From the NCBI RefSeq assembly GCF_039511225.1, contig NZ_CP154261.1, positions 3,596,001-3,660,000 of the forward strand: 64,000 nucleotides of DNA, written 5' to 3'. Positions 9,935-17,863 of the stretch are shown here, in pieces (within the stretch, counting starts at the first letter, position 1; each line of letters begins with the position of its first letter). A program made the position numbers and the translations under genes. Under the pieces are notes generated by a model. It had not been told where the DNA came from, made no database searches, and saw only the letters and a list, made by a program, of their open reading frames with translations. Source of the DNA: Sphingobacterium multivorum. Its GTDB lineage: Bacteria; Bacteroidota; Bacteroidia; Sphingobacteriales; Sphingobacteriaceae.

Positions 9935-10669
9935 CTAATAATCTCTTCTGCTTTCGACAGTATAGGTAAAACTTTCCGCGCGGTAGAACCCCAAATTATA
10001 TTCAATCGGCTTCCCAGATTGGTCAAATACAAAGCGCTTGCGGGACAGAATAGGATCACCGATATTAATCTCCAATTTATCAGCTATAAATTTATTTGCG
10101 GCCATTGCATCCAGCTCTTCCTGAGAAAGATCTGCAACGACATGATAATCTGCTTCTAAGATCTCATATAAAGGTCTCTTAAAATCTTCATCGCCGTTTA
10201 AACCTATACGCGGATGGAAGTAAGAGATAAAATAAACAAATGGGTCATCTTTCTTTCCTCTCAGACGTTCTAGTTTTAATAGCTTTTGGTCCTCATCTAC
10301 ATTAAAAAACTTCGAGACTGCTTTGTCCGGAACAACCCAGCTGACGTGAAGCTCAAAATTCTTTACCTCAATTCCTCGGTTTTTCATCTCTTGTGAGAAA
10401 CTCAGCCAATTCTTGGATTTGGAACTAAATTTGGAACTAGCCACCTTCGTGCCTATTCCCTTCTTTCTAATGAGCAACTCCTCGTAGACTAGTTTATTGA
10501 TCGCCAAACGCAAAGTAGAACGGGAAATTGCCAATCTTTTTGCTAATTCAATTTCGTTGGGCAATAACTTACCCTCTATATATTCAGGCTGCTTAATTAA
10601 TTCGCGTAACAGATTCTCTGCTTGTATATGCAGCGGAACAGGGCTTTTATGATCTATTTTTAAATTCAT
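9935..10669 (-). CDS. GntR-family regulator, HutC subfamily (UTRA ligand domain)
   Basis: A 244-residue transcription factor. The N-terminal winged helix (residues 1-75) contains LPNEIELAKRLAISRSTLRLAINKLVYEELLIRKKGIGTKV, split here by nothing unusual. The rest is a UTRA domain, recognisable from LLKLERLRGKKDDPFVYFIS, the ISRKRF-like GDPILSRKRFVFDQSG and PIEYNLGFYRAESF. HutC-type UTRA regulators bind sugars or sugar phosphates and usually repress. It is divergent from the sugar porter, with a perfect TGTATATACA palindrome in the shared 93-bp gap and related sites at the two GH promoters. It probably represses the whole locus until a sugar or sugar phosphate binds (inference). Confidence 0.9.
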   Translation of the reverse strand: MNLKIDHKSPVPLHIQAENLLRELIKQPEYIEGKLLPNEIELAKRLAISRSTLRLAINKLVYEELLIRKKGIGTKVASSKFSSKSKNWLSFSQEMKNRGIEVKNFELHVSWVVPDKAVSKFFNVDEDQKLLKLERLRGKKDDPFVYFISYFHPRIGLNGDEDFKRPLYEILEADYHVVADLSQEELDAMAANKFIADKLEINIGDPILSRKRFVFDQSGKPIEYNLGFYRAESFTYTVESRRDY

Positions 10670-10700
10670 CAGTTGGATTGCTTGTGCTAAAATAAGATTT

Positions 10701-10746
10701 TTTGCATAATTAAAAAAATAGATATATGTTTGTATGTATATACATA
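10701..10746 (+). promoter_or_regulatory. MFS gene promoter with overlapping HutC-type operator
   Basis: TTTG 10701-10704, a 20-base spacer and TATGTTTG 10725-10732 match the Bacteroidota promoter consensus exactly. The palindrome TATGTATATACATA (10733-10746), containing TGTATATACA, covers the predicted start point, a classic repression geometry. The same site faces the divergent regulator gene. Confidence 0.7.
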
Positions 10747-10762
10747 TAAATATAAACCGCAG

Positions 10763-12100
10763 ATGTCAAAGAGATTTATCATCATTTTATGTATCGTTTC
10801 ACTTGGAGGACTCCTTTTCGGTTTCGATATGGCTGTAATTGCAGGTGCATTGCCGTTAGTAAAGCAATTTTTCGGACTATCTCCTGCTCAAGAGGGCGTT
10901 TTTGTCAGTTCAGCCCTGCTAGGCTGTATTGTCGGTGTATTTTTCACAGGACCATTAACAGATAAATACGGCAGAAAACCAGCCTTTGTTACTGCGGCCC
11001 TGCTCTTTTTATGTTCAGCAATTGGCTGTGGATTCAGTCCTTCTTATAGCATATTAATTGCAAGTAGAAGCATTGGGGGCTTGGGTGTTGGCATAGCCTC
11101 AATCGTTGTGCCCTTATATCTCGCGGAAATATCGCCAAGTAAATTTAGAGGAAGATCAGTCACCTGTTACCAACTCGCTATTACATTCGGGATCCTTTTT
11201 GCGTATATCAGCAATTATTTGATTCTCGAATATAGCTCCGCACAGCAAAATGAACTCTGGCGAACTATGTTTTTAGTTGGTGCAGTACCGGCTTTATTGT
11301 TATGCATCGGAGTTTACTTTATTCCTGAAAGTCCACGTTGGCTATCTAAAAATGGGCGGAACACGGAAGTAGCAGCGATCAGTGGCGCATTAGGACTATC
11401 GGATATACAAGAGGTCGGCAACGTTTCCTCGAAGGGAAATCTACGTGATCTCTTCTCGCCTATTTATCGCAAGGCCTTCCTATTGGGCTTATTCCTTCCT
11501 TTATTTTCACAGCTCAGTGGCATAAACGCAATTGTCTACTATGGTCCGAGCATATTGCTTGAATCTGGTATTTCATTAAATAATTCCTATCATGCTCAAC
11601 TATTCTTTGGAGCCGCCAATGTGTTATTTACTTTCTTTGCCATCTGGAAGGTTGACAATTGGGGTAGACGTCCCTTATATCTTTTGGGAACGGTAGGTGC
11701 TACCCTGAGTTTGCTGGTTACTGGATATCTTTTTAATCAAGGTCAAGTCAATAATATCGCATTGATTATCGCTATACTTTCGTTCTTATTTTTCTTTGCT
11801 TTTTCCATTGGCCCGCTAAAATTTGTTGTGGCGGCCGAAATCTTCCCAAATGCCATCCGGGCTCGTGCCATGGGTATCAGTATTATGGTGATGTGGATTT
11901 CCGATGCTATCGTGGGACAACTAACACCCATCCTACTCGCTTCCTGGGGGGCCCGCTATACGTTCTGGTTGTTTGCATTTTTCTGTGCCATCGCATTCCT
12001 TGTTGTACTTGCATTCCTTCCGGAAACAAAGGGTAAACCTTTGGAAGAGATCGAAAAATTCTGGATTGAAAAGCACAATAAAAAATCAACAAACAAGTAA
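10763..12100 (+). CDS. MFS sugar porter (sugar:H+ symporter)
   Basis: A 445-residue inner membrane transporter with 12 predicted helices. It has the sugar-porter signatures: GGLLFGFDMAVIAGA in helix 1, DKYGRKPAF after helix 2, PESPRWLSKNGR at the central loop, SGINAIVYYGPSI in helix 7, DNWGRRPL after helix 8 and PETKGKPLEEIE at the C-terminus. The GINAIVYYGP type is seen in xylose, glucose and mannose porters of the XylE group. The start at 10763 is chosen since an upstream ATG at 10730 falls within the promoter. It is followed 50 bases later by the ManA-like gene. It supplies cytoplasmic import without any SusC/SusD pair in the locus. Confidence 0.92.
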   Translation: MSKRFIIILCIVSLGGLLFGFDMAVIAGALPLVKQFFGLSPAQEGVFVSSALLGCIVGVFFTGPLTDKYGRKPAFVTAALLFLCSAIGCGFSPSYSILIASRSIGGLGVGIASIVVPLYLAEISPSKFRGRSVTCYQLAITFGILFAYISNYLILEYSSAQQNELWRTMFLVGAVPALLLCIGVYFIPESPRWLSKNGRNTEVAAISGALGLSDIQEVGNVSSKGNLRDLFSPIYRKAFLLGLFLPLFSQLSGINAIVYYGPSILLESGISLNNSYHAQLFFGAANVLFTFFAIWKVDNWGRRPLYLLGTVGATLSLLVTGYLFNQGQVNNIALIIAILSFLFFFAFSIGPLKFVVAAEIFPNAIRARAMGISIMVMWISDAIVGQLTPILLASWGARYTFWLFAFFCAIAFLVVLAFLPETKGKPLEEIEKFWIEKHNKKSTNK

Positions 12101-12150
12101 GCAAAAAGCGACTTAATCCAACATCATTCATTTGCAATAAATTACATTAT

Positions 12151-13905
12151 ATGTATTCTAATACTCAAACAAAACCTTTTCAGTACGAAATCACACCGAC
12201 GTTTCCGGTTCAGGGAACATTATCAAATTCCTACACGGATCTTGTTGCACATCTCATTACACATAATATACATAGCATTGATGGTTTTGTAGGTGTTGAC
12301 TGGGCTACAATCATCCTCAGGCTAAAGCAAGAATTTGAAAAACAGGGCGTAACTCCACGATTTATTGCCATGGATTCAGCTTTAAAAACTGAATCAGCGA
12401 TCCAGGAGCTTGTCGCACCATACCTCGGTGGCGACGATCCATTATTTGGAAAAAAGGCCGGGATTCAACTCATTGAGTACTTTGACACCCAAAAGCTCAC
12501 GGGTTTTCAAACCATACGAGCAAACGCCGAATCAATACAAGCTGAGTATACCATCTTTTATGGTCCTGGAGCATCGTTAGTCGATACGTCTAGTCAGCTG
12601 ATGTTTATTGATCTGCCTAAAAACGTCCTTATTCAACGCATGCGTGCAGGACAAGCTTTAAACTTAGGCTGTTCAACACAGACCAATCAAAAGGAAACCT
12701 ACAAACGTTACTATTTTGTCGACTGGGAAATATTGAATAGACATAAAAGATCTATCCTTTCCCGTGTCGAAATTCTTGCCGATCAACAATCGTCCCAAAA
12801 CCTACCATGGATCACAGGGAAGGATCTACATGCTACTTTGCTGGCCATGTCCCAAAATTACTTCCGCGTACGACCAACTTTTGAACCGGGCGTATGGGGT
12901 GGACAGTGGATGAAAGAGCACCTTACAGGCATAGATCAGCATGTCAAAAACTATGCGTGGTCCTTCGAAATGATTGTCCCTGAGAATGGCATTTTGCTCG
13001 AAGCAGATGGACATACCCTTGAAATTTCATTCGATCAATTGATGTTTCAAGAAAGTGCCAATGTGCTTGGTCATGCCCAGCAACGTTTCGATGTTGAATT
13101 CCCGATACGCTTCAATTTTCTGGATACCTTTGATGGCGGCAACCTATCCATTCAATGTCACCCTAGTCCAGCCTATGCAAAAGCAGAATTTGGAGAAAAC
13201 TTCACACAGGACGAATCATACTATATCGTTGATAGAAAAGAGGACGCACAAGTGTATCTGGGCTTTCAGCAATCCATTGATGCAGACAAATTTCGCTCAG
13301 CTTTAGAAGAGAGCTTCCATAGCGGGACAGCCATGGATATCGAGCAATACGTTCAAAAGTTCGAATCCAAGAAACACCAATTGTATTTGATACCACACGG
13401 TACCGTACATTCTTCCGGCGTGAATAATCTCGTACTCGAAATCAGTGCAACACCTTACAATTATACCTTTAAAATGTACGACTGGGTACGTCCGGATTTA
13501 GATGGGAAACCACGCCCATTAAATATTGATAGAGCATTCGCCAACCTCAATTTTAGCCGAAAAGGTGATGTCGTAAAAAACACGCTACTCGCTCAGCCCA
13601 CTGAAGTAGCCCTTGATGCGCAATCAACAAGAATACATTTGCCAACGCATGAAGATCATTTCTACGATGTTTTTAGATACGAATTCGATCAGGATGTTGC
13701 AATTGAAACACAAGGACAGTGTCACATCATGATGCTTGTGGAGGGGGAGGCAATTGAGCTGACGACAGCAAATGGCATGAAGAAAGTCTTTCATTATGCT
13801 GAGACTTTTGCTGTTCCTGCTGCTGCTGGATCCTATACATTGCGTAATTTAGGAAACGATAAGGCAAAGGTTATCCAATCTTTTGTCAAAGAATCCAAAT
13901 GTTAA
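12151..13905 (+). CDS. Class I mannose-6-phosphate isomerase-like protein with extra N-terminal domain
   Basis: A 584-residue protein. Residues about 245-560 are a class I phosphomannose isomerase: PTFEPGVWGGQWMKE, LSIQCHPSP with the Gln and His metal ligands, the Glu of DESYYIVD, and the His of LIPHGTVHSSG, all four zinc-ligand positions being present. This part interconverts mannose-6-phosphate and fructose-6-phosphate. Residues 1-240 form a separate domain with GFVGVDWATIILRLKQEF, a MFIDLPKNVLIQRMRAGQ stretch and KRYYFVDWEILNRHK. It recalls nucleoside/uridine-kinase-like folds but has no GxxxxGKS/T P-loop that I can find. Located between the sugar porter and the second glycosidase, it probably channels imported mannose-type sugar to glycolysis. 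No sugar kinase gene is nearby. Confidence 0.8.
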   Translation: MYSNTQTKPFQYEITPTFPVQGTLSNSYTDLVAHLITHNIHSIDGFVGVDWATIILRLKQEFEKQGVTPRFIAMDSALKTESAIQELVAPYLGGDDPLFGKKAGIQLIEYFDTQKLTGFQTIRANAESIQAEYTIFYGPGASLVDTSSQLMFIDLPKNVLIQRMRAGQALNLGCSTQTNQKETYKRYYFVDWEILNRHKRSILSRVEILADQQSSQNLPWITGKDLHATLLAMSQNYFRVRPTFEPGVWGGQWMKEHLTGIDQHVKNYAWSFEMIVPENGILLEADGHTLEISFDQLMFQESANVLGHAQQRFDVEFPIRFNFLDTFDGGNLSIQCHPSPAYAKAEFGENFTQDESYYIVDRKEDAQVYLGFQQSIDADKFRSALEESFHSGTAMDIEQYVQKFESKKHQLYLIPHGTVHSSGVNNLVLEISATPYNYTFKMYDWVRPDLDGKPRPLNIDRAFANLNFSRKGDVVKNTLLAQPTEVALDAQSTRIHLPTHEDHFYDVFRYEFDQDVAIETQGQCHIMMLVEGEAIELTTANGMKKVFHYAETFAVPAAAGSYTLRNLGNDKAKVIQSFVKESKC

Positions 13906-13935
13906 TCAAACCATTTACTATAAACTAACAGCACA

Positions 13936-15234
13936 ATGAGAACTCTATTTTTTGCGTTATCTTCGTCTCTCCTATTACTGTCCTGCCAAAATGCTGGCGG
14001 TAAGGTTTCGACAAACAATTTACAGGACAGCATCCAAAAAGACAGCAGCTTCAATCTTGTCAAAGATATGGCTACGAACGTCATTAAAAGTGGATTCAAT
14101 GCGGGGGATGGATACAGTGAGGTGTGGATTAGAGATTACAATACATTTATCACCTTAGCGACAAAAGTCCATCCCCATGAACAGATCAAAGATCAATTAG
14201 CTTTGTTTTTTAAGCTACAAGGTTCTGATGGTAATATTGCCGATGGTTTTGTCAAAAAATCCAGCTTAAAAAATGGCGTATCGGACTATTATACCATCAC
14301 TAGTCCCTTAGCTCCTGATTATGCAGCACACAAAAATACAGTTGAAACGGACCAGGAGTCTTCTTTGATCCAAGCGGTACATAAATATATCGTTGCAACG
14401 AAAGATAAGGCTTTTCTCGATGAAAAAATTGGAAATGCGACTGTAAAGGATCGCATGGAGCATGCTTTACAATTTTTATTGGACAAACGTTATAATGCTA
14501 CTTATGGTTTACTTTGGGGCGCAACTACGGTCGATTGGGGTGACGTTCAACCTGAACACGATTGGGGTGTCCACCTCGATGAAAATTCGCATATTGCTTT
14601 GGACATCTACGACAATGCAATGTTTTTGATCGCGCTTGACAATTACATGGATCTTTTCCCTGAGAAAAAAGAAAAGTGGGGAAAAATCAGAGCGTCTATA
14701 GCAAGTAATACCATGAAACACCTTTGGGATGAAAAGAACCAAAAGTTTATTCCCCATATTTATATCAAAGGCTCTCCTTTTGCGGCTGATTTTGATGAAA
14801 ATCAAATCTATTATCATGGTGGAACAGCAATTGCTATTGAGGCTAATTTGCTCAGCAAAGAGCAAATAAAAGTTTCATTGGATAAAATGATTAAAAATGT
14901 AAAAGATGCTGGTGCAGCAACAATTGGACTTACTGTGTACCCGACTTATCCGGCAGGCTCGTTTAAGAACAAAGGCATGTATCCTTACGGTTATCAAAAT
15001 GGTGGGGACTGGACTTGGTTTGGTGGTCGTATGATTCAGCAGCTTGTTAAAAATGGCTTTCAACAGGAAGCTTATGCGCAAATACAGCCGATGCTTGCCC
15101 GTGTTATCAAAAACAAAGGATTTTATGAATGGTACACAAAAGATAACAAACCAGAGGGCTCTGGAACTTTTAGAGGTGAAGCAGGTGTCCTTTACGATGC
15201 CATCGAGTTATTAGAAGGTGCTGGCACGAAATAA
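13936..15234 (+). CDS. Six-hairpin glycosidase lipoprotein, paralog 2
   Basis: A 432-residue protein starting with a lipoprotein signal (MRTLFFALSSSLLLLSCQN; Cys near residue 17), so it is likely membrane-anchored. The body repeats the motifs of the gene at 8536 in order: VWIRDYNTFI, NTVETDQESSLIQ, LLWGATTVDWGDVQP, LDIYDNAMFLIAL, IYYHGGTAIAIEA, GLTVYPTYPAG, NGGDWTWFGGRMIQQL and KNKGFYEWY. The two are clear duplicates. This copy carries a lipobox while the other has a type I signal, which may split the work between the cell surface or periplasmic membrane and the soluble periplasm (inference). It ends the operon with a strong terminator. Exact GH family not assigned. Confidence 0.75.
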   Translation: MRTLFFALSSSLLLLSCQNAGGKVSTNNLQDSIQKDSSFNLVKDMATNVIKSGFNAGDGYSEVWIRDYNTFITLATKVHPHEQIKDQLALFFKLQGSDGNIADGFVKKSSLKNGVSDYYTITSPLAPDYAAHKNTVETDQESSLIQAVHKYIVATKDKAFLDEKIGNATVKDRMEHALQFLLDKRYNATYGLLWGATTVDWGDVQPEHDWGVHLDENSHIALDIYDNAMFLIALDNYMDLFPEKKEKWGKIRASIASNTMKHLWDEKNQKFIPHIYIKGSPFAADFDENQIYYHGGTAIAIEANLLSKEQIKVSLDKMIKNVKDAGAATIGLTVYPTYPAGSFKNKGMYPYGYQNGGDWTWFGGRMIQQLVKNGFQQEAYAQIQPMLARVIKNKGFYEWYTKDNKPEGSGTFRGEAGVLYDAIELLEGAGTK

Positions 15235-15254
15235 AAACAGCTTATCGTGATGTA

Positions 15255-15289
15255 AAAAGAGCAGCAGGAAATTCCTTGCTGCTCTTTTA
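15255..15289 (+). terminator. Terminator of the sugar operon
   Basis: AAAGAGCAGCA..TGCTGCTCTTTT forms an 11-bp or longer stem around GGAAATTCCT, ending in a T-run. Confidence 0.85.
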
Positions 15290-15309
15290 TTTGAAATCGT
15301 CACCTCCGC

Positions 15310-15399
15310 ATTCCTATTCCTATTCCTATTCCTATTCCTATTCCTATTCCTATTCCTATTCCTATTCCTATTCCTATTCCTATTCCTATTCCTATTCCT
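15310..15399. repeat. Hexanucleotide microsatellite (ATTCCT)15
   Basis: Ninety bases of uninterrupted ATTCCT, 15 copies, lie 20 bases after the sugar-operon terminator and 180 bases before the end of the minus-strand cytochrome gene. Frames through it read as Tyr-Ser or Arg-Asn dipeptide runs and are not genes. The rest of the 15235-15577 gap shows nothing I recognise. Confidence 0.97.
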
Positions 15400-15577
15400 C
15401 CTATCCCACTCTAGCGCATTTTGTATCATTCCCCTTATACATTCGCTTCGTATCTGCTAAGATATCCTGTTTATGTTCCTTAATAACTTTCCCGTCTTAC
15501 CCAATCGTTAAATTATACAATAATATTTCATTCGGATTGCGGATTTCCAGCGTATAGCCAGCAATTCCAACAACAGC

Positions 15578-16990
15578 TCAAAACCTGATTGTATCGGTTT
15601 CAATAAAAGGCAAACTATAATTACCGGTATCTGCCTTAATCTTAGCGTTCAGCTGCTTTATCGTAGCGACTTCCTGATTTGCGGTTTTATAGAGATAGAC
15701 GTTTTTTAAACTCGGAAGGTCGTTCAGTTTTGACAGACCTTTTGAGGTAACTTTTGTTCCCGTCAGATTTAAATACGTTAATTTTGACAGACCTTTCAAC
15801 TGGCTCAATCCGGCATCGGAAATTTCTGTATTTTCCAGATGTAGGCGGGAAAGACTCGGCATTGCAGAAAATGTTGAGAAAGCAAGATCTGTAACAGCTG
15901 TATTTCCTAATTTCAGCTGTACAATATTATCCTTAATACTTAATAATTCCTGTAGGTCCTTATCATTAAATTGAGGATAATTAATGGCATTAACCAACAC
16001 AAAGTTATTATCTTTTGCAACTTGGATGATCTTAATACCCTTAGCCTGCCAAGCATCGATTTTATCTTTTGGCAAAGCTGGCGCTGCAGGTAAATCTGCA
16101 TATAATACCGATGGAGTGTCTTTTTCCCCTGTTTCCAATTTTTTCAACAAATGAGCGATTTCCTCCGTTTGTGGTATTTCACGCACTTTTTTATCAAAAT
16201 TGGCTCCTTGATCTATCCACCAGGCAATCAGTCTGATCTGATCAGGAGTTATCGGCGTACGACCTTTAGGTGGCATTCGCTTCTTATGTCCCTCAGGTAA
16301 TACCAACCTGGCATATAATTCACTCTTTTTCGAATCGCTTGCATGCAGTACTGTGCCATTCTCTCCTCCTTTTAACAAATTCTCTTTTGTATCCAATGCC
16401 AGCCCCCCTTCCTGCTTTTTTTTCCCATGGCAGCTTTGACAACGCTGTTTAAGAATAGGTTGAATAATTCCATTATAGGCATCTGCTTCCTGTGCATTTT
16501 GAACGATAAGAACCTCCTCTTTGTCTTCTTCCGTTTTAAACAGCTTTTTTAGTGCCACTGGCATAGCTTCGACAAAGTAGCCCTTTCCATGCGTCAATGT
16601 TCCACCATAGTGTCCAGTGACCCCAATCATGATTACTACGAGAAAAAAAAGCCAAAAGCGAAATGCAGCAGAAGATTCTTTACGATAGAGAAACCACAAT
16701 AATAAGCTGCTCAACGCCACGACAATTCCTAACCACTTGTGATAGCTCAGTACATCCTCCTCATAACCTCCATTTCGTGAAAGCAGATAACCCGATAAAG
16801 CAGCCACTATGGCGGCTATAGTCCCTAGGAATAAGGAGAGCTTAATAGCAGGCAAATACATAGCTCCGCCTTTAAACTGCGCAATAATTGCCATAACAAA
16901 AGCCAACAACAATATGCCGATCGGTAGGTGGACCAAAAGAGGATGAAATCGTCCCGAAAAGCCCAATAATTCATCAAAGAAAACCATCAT
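15578..16990 (-). CDS. Membrane c-type cytochrome with leucine-rich repeats
   Basis: A 470-residue protein. Residues 10-150 hold about five membrane helices starting FHPLLVHLPIGILLLAFVMA, the DUF2231-like HPLLVHLPIG motif. Next is a Planctomycete-type cytochrome domain (PSCyt1) with the heme site CQSCHG near residue 185, GGLALDTKENLLKGGENG and RMPPKGRTPITPDQIRLIAWWIDQG. Residues about 330-450 are leucine-rich repeats (LSRLHLENTEISDAGLSQL type). It starts inside the stop codon of the preceding isomerase gene (ATGA overlap, 16987-16990), so they are translationally coupled. It is the last gene of a four-gene module and likely receives electrons or binds partners at the inner membrane (inference). 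Confidence 0.85.
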   Translation of the reverse strand: MMVFFDELLGFSGRFHPLLVHLPIGILLLAFVMAIIAQFKGGAMYLPAIKLSLFLGTIAAIVAALSGYLLSRNGGYEEDVLSYHKWLGIVVALSSLLLWFLYRKESSAAFRFWLFFLVVIMIGVTGHYGGTLTHGKGYFVEAMPVALKKLFKTEEDKEEVLIVQNAQEADAYNGIIQPILKQRCQSCHGKKKQEGGLALDTKENLLKGGENGTVLHASDSKKSELYARLVLPEGHKKRMPPKGRTPITPDQIRLIAWWIDQGANFDKKVREIPQTEEIAHLLKKLETGEKDTPSVLYADLPAAPALPKDKIDAWQAKGIKIIQVAKDNNFVLVNAINYPQFNDKDLQELLSIKDNIVQLKLGNTAVTDLAFSTFSAMPSLSRLHLENTEISDAGLSQLKGLSKLTYLNLTGTKVTSKGLSKLNDLPSLKNVYLYKTANQEVATIKQLNAKIKADTGNYSLPFIETDTIRF

Positions 16991-17859
16991 TCTTTATATC
17001 TGTCTTTGAGTAAATGCAACATATAGACATTGATTGACCACTGATCGGCCACCGGTTGTTGTGTAAATGGCAATGTGGGTAAATAACCCGCTGGGCCAAA
17101 CTCGGTTGTTATGGTTAATAACTTCATCCCATTTTCCTTGTGGTTAGCAACAACTTTATCCCACCAAGCCAAATGTTGTGCAACAATACTCTTCCATTCG
17201 GGAGCGGCGGGGTCGTTGACTTGTGGTCCTTCGGGATGCCCAATGCGTGCATGAATGTGCTCAGTTCTAGAAAGTGCCTTTGTTACAGCCTCGGTCTGAT
17301 CAGAAAGCATTGATTCGTGTACATTGCACCAATGCGAAATATCCAACGCAAGTTGTAACGTCGGAATCTTCTCTAAATATTCTTTTGTTACATGGGCTGC
17401 AAAACTAAATCTTCCGCGATGAGTCTCATGATAAACGGGGATATGGTACTTATTTTTAGCTGCATCAGCAAGCTCAATCAATGTTTTGTTCTGTTCAAAC
17501 GAGTAATAATCTTTACCTGTATGGCAATTAATATAATCGGGTTTCAGCTGTGCTGCTTCATTCAAATTACGCTTAAAACTTTCTTTATATTCCTCATAAG
17601 TTCCACCAGATCCCCCTGAAAGTAACCCTAAACTCAATCCATGTTTATGTAATGCATCGATCATCTCTTTGCGCTCTTTGGGACTACCAGGTAACCAAGA
17701 TTCAACACCATCGTAACCTGCATTTTTCACACGGAGACAGAACGTATCCCAGGAATCATTATTTCCCCAATTGGTGCAATAATATTTAATGTGCAACTGC
17801 TGGGCAGTCATGGATAGAAAACTGCTCATAAATAAAATTAATACTAGAATTTGTTTCAT
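16987..17859 (-). CDS. Periplasmic sugar phosphate isomerase/epimerase-like TIM barrel
   Basis: A 290-residue protein with a signal peptide (MKQILVLILFMSSFLSMTAQQ), so it acts outside the cytoplasm. The body fits the xylose-isomerase-like TIM barrel: GYDGVESWLPG, the conserved His-Glu and Asp/His metal positions in VYHETHRGRF, LALDISHWCNVH, HIHARIGHPEGPQ and the late Glu in TTEFGPAGY. These family members often epimerise or isomerise keto-sugars. Export is notable because phosphorylated substrates are unlikely in the periplasm. It is 4 bases from the DUF1501 gene and overlaps the cytochrome/LRR gene, so it is part of the same transcript. Reaction unknown. Confidence 0.85.
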   Translation of the reverse strand: MKQILVLILFMSSFLSMTAQQLHIKYYCTNWGNNDSWDTFCLRVKNAGYDGVESWLPGSPKERKEMIDALHKHGLSLGLLSGGSGGTYEEYKESFKRNLNEAAQLKPDYINCHTGKDYYSFEQNKTLIELADAAKNKYHIPVYHETHRGRFSFAAHVTKEYLEKIPTLQLALDISHWCNVHESMLSDQTEAVTKALSRTEHIHARIGHPEGPQVNDPAAPEWKSIVAQHLAWWDKVVANHKENGMKLLTITTEFGPAGYLPTLPFTQQPVADQWSINVYMLHLLKDRYKE

Positions 17860-17863
17860 TTTT

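Noticed and set aside
15211..15557. Open frames of Arg-Asn or Tyr-Ser repeats on both strands
   Set aside because: They only translate the (ATTCCT)15 tract and flanks; no start context and no family.
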